Notes: generated by a model from the sequence alone, not told the origin. A stretch of DNA of 32,956 nucleotides from Candidatus Bipolaricaulota bacterium (GCA_937921255.1 CAKZSO010000036.1:1-32956); one strand, 5' to 3'; shown: positions 1 to 7,093, counted from the stretch's first letter. Translations and numbers: made by a program.

Positions 1-12
1 GCCTGCCTCCTG

Positions 13-363
13 TCAGTAGATCATCGGATCGAGTCCGTAGGGGACATCGGACACGCAACTGCACACGATCCTGGTCTGCAAACACATCCAGACGGAGGGG
101 CAGCCCGCAATGCATCCCTGCAGACAAGGGCTGCACCACCACCAAAGGAACTCGCACAGATTAACGCACCTCGGGTCGACGTTTTGGTACCACCAAACAC
201 AGACTTCCTCGCAGTGGTAGGCTGTTCCGGGTGGGCACAGCTCGTACATGAGTTGCACAATCCCATCGGGGTTTCGGGTTGGCCAAGCCACGCTCCCATC
301 ACCTGCCAGGCCGAGGACCCCGACCGCCAGCACCAGGGCCAACCCCAAAGCCGTCGCCCGCAT
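13..363 (-). CDS. Secreted Cys/Trp-rich peptide P1, conserved-leader family
   Basis: The 116-residue product begins with a signal peptide (MRATALGLALVLAVGVLG..., about 26 residues, Ala at the likely cleavage site). A mature part of about 90 residues follows, with 12 cysteines, a Trp triplet (FLWWWCSPC) and CxxxC/CxxC spacings. The start is supported by AAGGAGGTG six bases or so before ATG. The signal peptide is the same as in P2 and P4 and nearly the same as in P3, while the mature part does not align with them beyond Cys/Trp richness and a Pro-Tyr near the C-terminus (VPYGLDPMIY). An even total of cysteines and the export signal suggest a disulfide-rich extracellular peptide. No known family is recognised. 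Its partner gene, if the pattern holds, would lie just left of the window. Confidence 0.85.
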   Translation of the reverse strand: MRATALGLALVLAVGVLGLAGDGSVAWPTRNPDGIVQLMYELCPPGTAYHCEEVCVWWYQNVDPRCVNLCEFLWWWCSPCLQGCIAGCPSVWMCLQTRIVCSCVSDVPYGLDPMIY

Positions 364-384
364 CCCGCACCTCCTTGCAGTCTC

Positions 385-474
385 TCACTGGTCGGTCCCA
401 CCCTCGCGGACAAGGGCGAGGACCCCACGGCGAAGGATCCGTTCCAGCGGATCACCCCCTCTTCCTCGAGGCAT
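385..474 (-). other. Candidate leader ORF or structured leader upstream of P1
   Basis: A 29-codon frame starts with ATG (MPRGRGGDPL...) about ten bases after the -10 element and ends ...VLALVREGGTDQ with TGA, 21 bases before the P1 start. The same ending occurs at P3 and P4. The diverged leaders of P2 and the WD40 gene at 4202-5235 end VLVVVGEGGTVD and VLAVVGEGGTGD, with several silent third-base changes and the stop at the same place. The same stretch can also fold: CCTCGC/GCGAGG at 402-421 is a stem that becomes seven pairs in the diverged copies. Either a short coupled peptide or an RNA structure could explain the conservation. Confidence 0.35.
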
Positions 475-483
475 CGCCAACAA

Positions 484-512
484 TATATAAAGTGAACCCG
501 GAGCCACCTCAA
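484..512 (-). promoter_or_regulatory. Sigma-70-like promoter for P1
   Basis: On the minus strand TTGAGG (512-507) is followed by a 17-base spacer and TATATA (489-484). The identical element sits at the same distance before P3. The predicted transcript start lies within a few bases of the leader ATG at 474. Confidence 0.6.
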
Positions 513-566
513 CCTCCGGGGAGGAGACCAGAAGACGAACCCGATGGCAGGGCTTCGAGCTCGACC

Positions 567-857
567 GCGAGCACCCCGGCCCCGATCCGGTGTTGGCCGG
601 CGAACGCGGCCACTGCGCCCCGGTGGGCCCTCGGGGTGACCGTCGTCCCGCCGGCGCCCCCGGGCCGGAGCGGGTCCCGGCCGGCGGGGCGATGCGCCAC
701 GGCTCAGGGAAGGATGGGGCGTTCCTACGATTCGCCCCCCCGTGACCCAGGCCACCCCAGAACGCGGCTAGCAGGGCACCAACGCCCACCGTAGCCCTGG
801 CAACGGTCGCCCCTCGGCTGCCCCCCTCCTGCCGACCGTCATCGCCGGGGGCGCGAC
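567..857. other. Intergenic remainder between P1 leader and next gene
   Basis: Together with the leader block this makes a gene-free gap of 494 bases. I see no convincing coding frame, RNA gene or repeat here. It is GC-rich and has no recognisable rho-independent terminator. Confidence 0.5.
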
Positions 858-1667
858 CTAGAGGTCGATCCCAACCTCCCTCAGCGCGTCGCGCGCCTCC
901 CGGGCGAGCGGGGGGTTCACCCTCTCCGTAGCGGCGAGCGCATCCCGGAGCCGCGCCAGAAGCTCCTCTGCGTCCAAAACCACGCGCTCCACGAGTTCCC
1001 AGGTGTAGCGCACCGCGACTCCCAGGGTTCCCTGGGCCCGCACGGGGATCCACCCCGGCCCCGCCGCACCGTCCTCCCCGGGCCACCACGCCTGGCCCTG
1101 GTGCGAGGTGTTTCCCCAGCTCGCGGAGTAGGTGCTCGCGTACAGGCCCCCGAACGTCCCCGCCGGGACCGTGACCGCTCCGTGGGGACCGAGGGCCAGG
1201 CGGATCTCCCCTCGTCCGACGGCACCTCCGTCCAGCAGCTGCTGGAACGAGAGCGTCAACTCCAGCTCCGGCACCGGCACCGCGGGGAGGGCAACCCCCT
1301 GGACCGGGGGCATCCCTCCCCGAAGCTCAGGGACGAGGTCGAGCACCGTGGGCCATCGCAGGACCACCGGGTCCGGCCCCGCGGCGGGGGTGGCCAGAGG
1401 GGCACCGAGGCCCACGGGCCAGACGCTCAGCGTCGTCCCCCTGTCGTCGTCGCCGATGACCGCGATGGCTTGCCTCCCCCCGGGCTCGCCCACGCCCAGA
1501 AACGTGAGAGTCGTCGTGCGGGTGACGTCTCGGGCCAGATCCGTCACCTGGGCCCGGTAGACCCAACCGAGACCTGGGCCAATCCCCCCCGGCACGGGCG
1601 ACCCCGCGGCCTCAACCCCGATCCCGGAAGCGAGGACAAGACACGACAGCGCCAAGAACCTGTTCAT
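858..1667 (-). CDS. Secreted protein of unknown function
   Basis: The start ATG at 1667 follows AAGGAGGTGGCG and gives 269 residues. The first 22 or so (MNRFLALSCLVLASGIGVEA) form a signal peptide. The mature part begins GLGWVYRAQVTD and is rich in short beta-prone stretches. A central VTVPAGTFGGLYAS resembles the 'VPAGTF' strand seen in some periplasmic or lipoprotein beta-sandwich families such as DUF3108; this is only a motif-level likeness. The C-terminal 45 residues are charged and probably helical. The gene lies 78 bases downstream of P2 and is probably transcribed with it, taking the place that WD40 genes occupy after P3 and P4. There is no lipobox and no membrane anchor after the signal. 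Confidence 0.7.
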   Translation of the reverse strand: MNRFLALSCLVLASGIGVEAAGSPVPGGIGPGLGWVYRAQVTDLARDVTRTTTLTFLGVGEPGGRQAIAVIGDDDRGTTLSVWPVGLGAPLATPAAGPDPVVLRWPTVLDLVPELRGGMPPVQGVALPAVPVPELELTLSFQQLLDGGAVGRGEIRLALGPHGAVTVPAGTFGGLYASTYSASWGNTSHQGQAWWPGEDGAAGPGWIPVRAQGTLGVAVRYTWELVERVVLDAEELLARLRDALAATERVNPPLAREARDALREVGIDL

Positions 1668-1745
1668 CGCCACCTCCTTGCGTCGGGACAAACCCCAGCC
1701 ACCGCCGGTGCTCCGGGCACCCCGCGGTGGATGCTACCCATCGCT

Positions 1746-2093
1746 TCAGTACACGAGCGCCACCTCGCCTACTGAGTACGGGATAGCTTCTGGTGGGAAA
1801 GGTCCACACACGTACGACGTCCTCCACCTCAGGCAGATCGGTCCGATCACGGGCAAGACGATGAAGTTCTCGCAATACTCGCCATAGCAGCAGATGTACC
1901 ACCAGGTTAGGTCCGGGCCGCAACGCCACTTGTACCAACACCACCAGTCCGTGGGCGGGGAAGCCTGGGGGCACATTGCACAGATGGCTCCTTCATCGTC
2001 AACTGCCACCGGCCCCGCCACGCTCCCATCACCTGCCAGGCCGAGGACCCCGACCGCCAGCACCAGGGCCAACCCCAAAGCCGTCGCCCGCAT
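1746..2093 (-). CDS. Secreted Cys/Trp-rich peptide P2, conserved-leader family
   Basis: From ATG at 2093 (AAAGGAGGTGCGGG before it) the product has 115 residues. The first 26 equal the P1 signal peptide, and the DNA over this part is essentially identical to P1. The mature part starts GPVAVDDEGAICAMC and has nine cysteines, including a CC pair, and many aromatic residues (DWWCWYKWRC, TWWYICCYGEYC). It ends IPYSVGEVALVY, echoing the Pro-Tyr near the ends of P1 and P4. The odd cysteine number allows an unpaired or intermolecular thiol. An in-frame upstream extension exists, but it runs through the leader and lacks the ribosome binding site, so the inner ATG was chosen. No known family is recognised. 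Confidence 0.85.
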   Translation of the reverse strand: MRATALGLALVLAVGVLGLAGDGSVAGPVAVDDEGAICAMCPQASPPTDWWCWYKWRCGPDLTWWYICCYGEYCENFIVLPVIGPICLRWRTSYVCGPFPPEAIPYSVGEVALVY

Positions 2094-2171
2094 CCCGCAC
2101 CTCCTTTTTCGTTCTTCAGTCAACGGTTCCGCCCTCGCCCACGACGACGAGGACCCCACGGCGAAGGATCC
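2018..2171 (-). repeat. Leader block, diverged copy B1 at P2
   Basis: Bases 2018-2106 match the A copies almost exactly through the signal codons and ribosome binding site. From there to about 2171 the leader follows a second version, shared at roughly nine bases in ten with 5229-5307 before the third WD40 gene. No promoter comparable to that of the A copies is visible, so P2 is probably read through from the WD40 gene upstream. Confidence 0.75.
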
Positions 2172-2230
2172 GTCCCCCGCAGTGGATCACCCCTCCGGGC
2201 TTTCGGTGTGCGCGCGGAGGCGACCACCGG

Positions 2231-3367
2231 CTACTCCCGGGGGTCGGAGCGCGTCTCACCTTCCTCGGCGGCAGCTGCCCCTACGAACCATAGCTGCAGG
2301 CGATCCAGGGCCGCCACCGCGAGCAGATCGCCGTCAGGGGCAAAGGAGAACGAGACGACGGGCGCTCCCACCTCCAACGTCCCGATCTCCTCCCAACGGG
2401 TGGTGTCCCGCAGGGTGACCCTCCCGTCGCTTCCCCCCGCGGCAAGGATGTCCCCCGAGGGGGCCAACGCCACCGCGTGCATCGGGAGCCCCGGACGGGC
2501 TACGGTTCTGCCGTAGTGCACGCCCCACGGGGTCGGCCAGAGGAACACCAGCCCCGGACCCGCGGAGGCCAGATCACCCGTAACGGGGTTCACGGCCAAC
2601 GCCCGTACTTCGGAGGGGTGGCCGAACAGGAGGCGAGGGGGCTCCTCCTCGTGCAGATCCCAGATTCGGATGACCCCATCGTCGAACCCGCCGATGACGT
2701 AGCGGCCCGCGACATCGAACACCACCGCCATGGCCGTTGAGACCGTGCGCCCAAGGTCGGAAGGGAGGGCGACGAGCTTCGCAACAAGGTTCCCCGTCAC
2801 CACGTCCCAGACCTTCACGGAGAACTCGGCGGTCCCCGCAGCCAGCAGGGTGCCCTGGGGGTTGAAGGCGAGGGACCAGACCGCCGATGGATGATCGAGG
2901 ACCCGAAGGACCGTCCCGGTATCCAGGCTCCACAGGAACAGCTTGCCATCGCGGCCGCCGGACGCCAGCACGCCTCCCCCAGGGTGAAAGGCCACGGCTC
3001 CCACCTCATCGCGGTGACCTTCGAGGGTGGCGGCCACCCAGGCCGATCCGCCGATCTCCCAGAGTCGAACCCGCCCATCCGAGCTCGCCACGGCTACCCA
3101 GCGGCCGTCGGGGCTGACAGAAAGCGCCTGTAGCCGTCCGCGGTGGCCGTAGAGAACGCAATGGGTCAGAGGCCGAGATGGCGGGCACGCTGTCCAGTCC
3201 GAGGAAACCGCCGCGCTGTTCGCCGCTTGCACCGTGAGGAGCGCCGCGGCGAATACAACCAGCAGGCACTGAGCTCCTCCCCTTGAGCTGCTTAAGCACA
3301 GGTTCCCGTCTGACCAACGTCCGTCTATTCCACGCTTCCCTCGACCCATAGAACCCCCTCGTGGCAT
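2231..3367 (-). CDS. Secreted WD40 beta-propeller protein (WD40a)
   Basis: The chosen ATG at 3367 follows GGAGGTGGAGCGC; a second ATG six codons on (3349) has GAGGGGG before it and is an alternative. The 378-residue product has a basic N-terminal stretch, then a hydrophobic export segment (CLLVVFAAALLTVQA). Seven WD40 repeats follow, each recognisable from 'SPDG..(V/L)A....DG.(V/L)(R/K).W' strands, for example VSPDGRWVAVASSDGRVRLW and FHPGGGVLASGGRDGKLFLW. That number closes one seven-bladed propeller. The protein ends about 16 residues later with an acidic tail. Propellers of this type bind peptides or proteins and have no catalysis of their own. It lies 58 bases downstream of P3 and is probably cotranscribed with it. 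Confidence 0.85.
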   Translation of the reverse strand: MPRGGSMGRGKRGIDGRWSDGNLCLSSSRGGAQCLLVVFAAALLTVQAANSAAVSSDWTACPPSRPLTHCVLYGHRGRLQALSVSPDGRWVAVASSDGRVRLWEIGGSAWVAATLEGHRDEVGAVAFHPGGGVLASGGRDGKLFLWSLDTGTVLRVLDHPSAVWSLAFNPQGTLLAAGTAEFSVKVWDVVTGNLVAKLVALPSDLGRTVSTAMAVVFDVAGRYVIGGFDDGVIRIWDLHEEEPPRLLFGHPSEVRALAVNPVTGDLASAGPGLVFLWPTPWGVHYGRTVARPGLPMHAVALAPSGDILAAGGSDGRVTLRDTTRWEEIGTLEVGAPVVSFSFAPDGDLLAVAALDRLQLWFVGAAAAEEGETRSDPRE

Positions 3368-3425
3368 GCGCTCCACCTCCGAGCAGACTGAGTAGGTGCG
3401 TGTCGGGCCGAGGCCGTGGGAGGTG

Positions 3426-3842
3426 TCACCACGGAAGTCCTTCGGGCCTGAACCCCGCCCAACCGTGGGGGTCGTACATGGGCCTCGGCGTGAGCAAATC
3501 GTAGCACCGGAAGTCCGACTTGGTACGGTACTCGGTGCAAGACACGCAGTCCATCCCGCAGAGGTAGTTGCAGACTTGGGCTGCCTTGCCTGTGAGCAAG
3601 CAAAAAGCTGTGCACAACGCGAGACACCCTCCATCGAGGACTTCCCTGACGCAGATGTGCTCGATGCAGAAGGTGCACCACTTGTCGGGATACACATGAA
3701 TCCAGCACTCTTTCCATTCCGTGTATTTATCCAGTCGTGACTCCGGCGCTTCGGCCACCGGCCCCGCCACGCTCCCGTCACCTGCCACACCGAGGACCCC
3801 GACCGTCAGCATCAGGGCCAACCCCAAAACCGTCGCCCGCAT
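3426..3842 (-). CDS. Secreted Cys-rich peptide P3, conserved-leader family
   Basis: The 138-residue product starts at ATG 3842 behind AAGGAGGTGCGGG. Its signal peptide (MRATVLGLALMLTVGVLG...) differs from P1 at a few positions. The mature part is about 112 residues long and has 12 cysteines, including CTFC, CLALC and CGMDCVSC clusters. It is less Trp-rich than P1, P2 and P4 and more charged at the N-terminal side (ESRLDKYTEWKEC). The C-terminal 30 residues lack cysteine. The first residues after the signal (GPVA) match P2, so the shared DNA reaches slightly past the cleavage site in these two. Function unknown; an exported disulfide-stabilised peptide is the likely form. Confidence 0.85.
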   Translation of the reverse strand: MRATVLGLALMLTVGVLGVAGDGSVAGPVAEAPESRLDKYTEWKECWIHVYPDKWCTFCIEHICVREVLDGGCLALCTAFCLLTGKAAQVCNYLCGMDCVSCTEYRTKSDFRCYDLLTPRPMYDPHGWAGFRPEGLPW

Positions 3843-3863
3843 CCCGCACCTCCTTGCAGTCTC

Positions 3864-3953
3864 TCACTGGTCGGTCCCACCCTCGCGGACAAGGGCGAGG
3901 ACCGGACGGCGAAGGATCCGTTCCAGCGGATCACCCCCTCTTCCTCGAGGCAT
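3864..3953 (-). other. Candidate leader ORF or structured leader upstream of P3
   Basis: This is the counterpart of 385-474: a 29-codon frame from ATG (3953) to TGA, ending VLALVREGGTDQ. It differs from the P1 copy by one Gly/Pro change. See the P1 entry for the RNA-fold alternative. Confidence 0.35.
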
Positions 3954-3962
3954 CGCCAACAA

Positions 3963-3991
3963 TATATAAAGTGAACCCGGAGCCACCTCAA
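3963..3991 (-). promoter_or_regulatory. Sigma-70-like promoter for P3-WD40a
   Basis: TTGAGG, a 17-base spacer and TATATA on the minus strand are identical to the P1 promoter. The genes P3, WD40a, P2 and the secreted protein at 858-1667 could all be read from it. Confidence 0.6.
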
Positions 3992-4045
3992 CCTCCGGGG
4001 AGGAGACCAGAAGACGAACCCAATGGCAGGGCTTCGAGCTCGACC

Positions 4046-4201
4046 TCTTTCCCATAACGTAAGGCCGCGCTGGGCCTGCCAGGGATCGCTCTACGCAGCG
4101 TTGGGGTCCGACGGATCCGTACCCACACCAGGGAGAGGACGGGGGAGACGGCCTGGCCCACCGGGCCCCGGGGCCCGTTGGGCCTTCGGCCGCGCCGATC
4201 C
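4046..4201. other. Intergenic remainder between P3 leader and WD40b
   Basis: With the leader block this makes a gap of 359 bases. Beyond the block I see no coding frame or RNA gene. A run of G/C (ccgggccccggggcccg) near 4160 is self-complementary and could form a hairpin after the WD40b stop, but no T-run follows. Confidence 0.4.
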
Positions 4202-5235
4202 TCACTCCCCCCAGGGGAGCGTCCAGACGTGGGCCGTGGCCTTCATCGCGTCGAGGGACAGCGTGACCACGAGCACCTCCTGGCCATCGGGACTGAACTC
4301 GATGAGGAGTCCGTGGGCTTTCTCCCCCGTCGGGGGGTCGATCCGACGGCAGGCCGGCAGGGACCCCAGTACCTCCCCCGAGCGGCCGTCCCAGAGGAGG
4401 ACCGTCCCGTCGGCCAAGGCCAGGGCAAACCGGCCCCCGCTCGGGTCGGCAGCCACCTGATGCACTTTCCAGCCGCTCGGAAGAAGGAGGGTGGCCGCTC
4501 TTCCGCCGCCCGGGCCTTCCCAGACCTCGATCCGCGTCGCCGCGGCCTCCCGAATCAAGAGGGCAACTTGTCCGTTGGGGAGAAGCTCAGCCGGACCGGG
4601 GAAGATCCTGGCCAGCCGGCCCTCGGCGAGATCCCAGGCCGGAGCCACGAGGGACGAGCCGGCCCCCGCGAGGCCCACGAGCCAGCGGCCATCCGGACTG
4701 AACGCCACCGGGCACACCCGTCCCAGGGGGAGGAACTCGGTGAACGAGAACCGGAGCTCCCCCGAGGCGAGGTCCCACACCCGGAGGTCTCCGTCCGGGC
4801 CGGAGGCGGGAAGCAAGGTTCCGTCCCGGCTCAGCGCGGCGCACCCGCCCCAGAGCGGCGCCGGGAACGAGGCGACCTCCCGCCCCGCCGGAACGTCCCA
4901 GACCTGGACGGTCCCGTCGCTCACGGCGATCGCCAGGAGCCCCGCCTCCGCGGTGGCGGGGCGTCCCACAAACCGAAGGCCCAGCGGGGCGAGGACTCGG
5001 CCGAGCTCCTCCCCAGAGCGGGGGTCGGTCAGCCGGACCGACCACGCGTCCACCCAGGCGAGGGAGTTCCAGCTTGCGTCGAGGCTGACGCCGGCCAAGC
5101 CGCCGCTGAACCCCTGTTCCCCCACGAGGCGAAGCTCCCCACGGAGGGGAGGCACTCTGCCCCGATCCCGCCCAACGCACCGAGGACCCCCACGCTGCCG
5201 ATCGCCAAACCCAACGCCAGCGACATCGCCCGCAT
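4202..5235 (-). CDS. Secreted WD40 protein WD40b, frameshifted at signal/propeller junction
   Basis: The leader-type start (AAGAGGTGCGGG before ATG 5235) opens a signal peptide, MRAMSLALGLAIGSVGVLG..., clearly related to those of P1-P4. That frame reads ...GIGAECLPSVG and then leaves the coding register. The WD40 frame begins immediately alongside (GELRLVGEQGFSGGLAG...) and runs to the stop at 4202 with at least six repeats, such as AFSPDGRWLVGLAG and ADPSGGRFALALADGTVLLW. A shift of -1 near the G or C runs at about 5115-5150 would join them into a protein of about 344 residues. The only start in the WD40 frame itself is a GTG at 5242 that gives no signal peptide. A sequencing error, a broken gene or programmed slippage are all possible. 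WD40c upstream is a paralogue. Confidence 0.7.
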
Positions 5236-5307
5236 CCCGCACCTCTTTTGCCGTTCTTCAGTCACCGGTTCCGCCCTCGCCCACGACGGCGAGGACCTCA
5301 CGGCGGA
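5229..5307 (-). repeat. Leader block, diverged copy B2 at WD40b
   Basis: About 79 bases match the P2 leader (2088-2166) without length change at roughly nine bases in ten. They include the hairpin CCTCGCC/GGCGAGG and the reading-frame end VLAVVGEGGTGD. This places WD40b in the same cassette family as the peptides. Confidence 0.75.
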
Positions 5308-5424
5308 GCACTTCCTGGGCGACAGGGCCCTCGTGTACCCAGCGGATCCCCCCCGGCATCGGAGCGCGCACTGCGTTCCAGCGTCGACACGGCTTCCCGG
5401 TGAGCCCACCGGGGGGTGTCCGGC

Positions 5425-6504
5425 CTACTCCGCTCCTGACAGCTTCCCCAGGTACCACACGTAAGCCGCCCCTGTCCAGGCACTGATCCCCGAGATCAGG
5501 GCACTCCCATCAGGGCTGAACACCAGGTTGTGCACAGGGGCCCAGAACCTGCGAGGAGAATCGGGCCGTGCTCCCTCCAGGGCATCGTAGTGGGGGACGC
5601 GCACGCCCAGGACGTCCCACAGGTCGATGCGCAGCGCCTCCTCCCCCTTGGGCACGTCCCACAGGATCACAGTCAGATCGAGCGCCCCCGAGGCAAGCGC
5701 TGTGCCAGACGGGTGAAACGCAAGGCTCATCACCTCGTCGGTGTGCCCGACGAACGCCCTCACCTCACGGCCCGTGGCGACCTCCCACACCCGAACCGTG
5801 GTGTCCCGCGACCCTGACGCCAGAAGCCGCCCGTCGGCGCTGAACGCAAGACAGGTCACGGTGGCTCCGTGGCCGGGTGCGGACCAGACCTTCGTCCCGC
5901 TTGCCACATCCCACAGGTGGATGCCCCTGTCGAGCGCTGTGGCCGCGAGGGATTTCCCGTCTGGACTGAACTGGAGCTTGTACGCACTCCCGGGCGCAGC
6001 GATGCGTCGAACCTCCTCCCGGCGCTCCAGGTCCCAGATCGAAATCTCAAAGGAGCTTGCCAAGGCCAGAAGCCTCCCATCCGGAGACAGCGCGATGTCC
6101 CCCGGGAATCCTGGGGGGGCAGCGACGGAGAACAGCTCCACCCCAGACGGGATTTCCCACACGATCAGCCTTCCATCCGAGCGAAACGCTGCAAGGAGCT
6201 TCCCATCGGAGCTGACGGCAGGGAAGCCGAACTTCATCCACGGCGTGGGGACGTTGAGTCGGACCAGTTCATGTCCCGTCTGAAGATCAGTGACAAGGAT
6301 GGCCCTTGCCCAACTCAGGTAGACTCCTACCTGCCAGCCCGGGTCGACGGCCACAAGGCTGGACCAGGCAGGCATGGGAAGCTCAACGAACGTGAGCGAC
6401 GTGTCCGGCCACCGGCTGACCTCTCGCCAAACCGGGTTGCCCACTGCTTCCAGCGGTAAGAGCACCAGAGCCAACACGAGCGGAACTGCCAGAATTCTCA
6501 CCAT
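5425..6504 (-). CDS. Secreted WD40 beta-propeller protein (WD40c)
   Basis: ATG at 6504 follows AAGGAGGGGGTCAAG and gives 359 residues. Residues 1-22 (MVRILAVPLVLALVLLPLEA) are a signal peptide. Six clear WD40 repeats follow a degenerate N-terminal blade. Examples are LSPDGRLLALASSFEISIWD, FSPDGKSLAATALDRGIHLW, FSADGRLLASGSRDTTVRVW and FHPSGTALASGALDLTVILW; the last blade ends AAYVWYLGKLSGAE. Its N-terminal region (SLVAVDPGWQVGVYLSW) resembles that of WD40b, so the two are paralogues. It lies 174 bases downstream of P4. Its start region does not carry the leader block, unlike WD40b, so it would need read-through from P4 or an unseen promoter. Confidence 0.87.
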   Translation of the reverse strand: MVRILAVPLVLALVLLPLEAVGNPVWREVSRWPDTSLTFVELPMPAWSSLVAVDPGWQVGVYLSWARAILVTDLQTGHELVRLNVPTPWMKFGFPAVSSDGKLLAAFRSDGRLIVWEIPSGVELFSVAAPPGFPGDIALSPDGRLLALASSFEISIWDLERREEVRRIAAPGSAYKLQFSPDGKSLAATALDRGIHLWDVASGTKVWSAPGHGATVTCLAFSADGRLLASGSRDTTVRVWEVATGREVRAFVGHTDEVMSLAFHPSGTALASGALDLTVILWDVPKGEEALRIDLWDVLGVRVPHYDALEGARPDSPRRFWAPVHNLVFSPDGSALISGISAWTGAAYVWYLGKLSGAE

Positions 6505-6678
6505 CTTGACCCCCTCCTTGTGTCTTCTCTCACCTACTCCCCTCCACCTTGTGAAGTACGGCCAGGAGGGCACTACGAAGCTGGTTCAAGTTCGACTATC
6601 TCGTCGTGCACGCAGCGAATCGCCTTCTGGCCTCGGAGCACGCACTCCGGTCCAACGGAGACACGTCCCCCCGATGAG

Positions 6679-6996
6679 TCATACGGGCGTGATCTCGAGA
6701 ACCCAGTACGGCAGTTGCCAGTCAGGATCGCACCAGGGCACAAACGTGCACTCAGTGTACGTGTAGCCCGACCAGCCCGTCCAACACCAGTACTGGCAAC
6801 ACAGGTAGATGACTGACGCGCACCAGCAGTTCAGGACATAGCAGTACGTGTCAGCGCCTGACAGGGAGTCGTCGCCCTGTTGGCAAGGAGTGCACCCGTA
6901 GGATCCTTCTGCCGCCCATACCACGCTCCCATCACCTGCCAGGCCGAGGACCCCGACCGCCAGCACCAGGGCCAACCCCAAAGCCGTCGCTCGCAT
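6679..6996 (-). CDS. Secreted Cys/Trp-rich peptide P4, conserved-leader family
   Basis: The 105-residue product starts at ATG 6996 behind AAGGAGGTGCGGG. Its signal peptide matches P1 except for the last residues before cleavage (GDGSVVWA). The mature part of about 77 residues has ten cysteines (CTPC, LNCWC, LCCQYWCW, PWC) and nearly one aromatic residue in five. It ends LPYWVLEITPV, again with Leu-Pro-Tyr about ten residues from the end. The CC-xx-(Y/W)-C arrangement recalls P2. There is no transmembrane segment after the signal and no match to a known bacteriocin or toxin that I can name. Confidence 0.85.
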   Translation of the reverse strand: MRATALGLALVLAVGVLGLAGDGSVVWAAEGSYGCTPCQQGDDSLSGADTYCYVLNCWCASVIYLCCQYWCWTGWSGYTYTECTFVPWCDPDWQLPYWVLEITPV

Positions 6997-7093
6997 CCCG
7001 CACCTCCTTGCAGTCTCTCACTGGTCGGTCCCACCCTCGCGGACAAGGGCGAGGACCGGACGGCGAAGGATCCGTTCCAGCGGATCACCCCCT
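6921..7093 (-). repeat. Leader block, shortened copy A3 at P4
   Basis: Bases 6921-7093 match 288-460 with few changes, then diverge before reaching the promoter part. The signal, ribosome binding site and lower leader are therefore present, and the TATATA promoter is not. Confidence 0.85.

Larger units (their letters stand above)
288..566 (-). repeat. Leader block, full copy A1 (promoter + 5' leader + signal sequence)
   Basis: This 279-bp segment is repeated almost base for base at 3767-4045. The two copies differ at scattered positions only, then diverge abruptly at both ends. It covers the promoter, the transcribed leader, the ribosome binding site and the signal peptide codons of P1. The inner edge of the repeat falls at the signal-peptide/mature-peptide boundary. 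Confidence 0.9.
3767..4045 (-). repeat. Leader block, full copy A2 at P3
   Basis: This is the second full copy of the 279-bp block (partner 288-566), offset by exactly 3,479 bases with no net indel. It contains the same promoter, leader and signal codons. Substitutions are concentrated in the signal-coding half. Confidence 0.9.

Noticed and set aside
279-794. Plus-strand frames opposite P1 and opposite the WD40 genes
   Set aside because: They are Pro/Arg/Ser-rich shadows of GC-rich coding DNA, lack ribosome binding sites, and overlap clearly better minus-strand genes or the leader block.
4140-4180. GC-rich self-complementary run as a rho-independent terminator of WD40b
   Set aside because: No T-run follows on either strand, and the pairing is what any G/C-only stretch would give.
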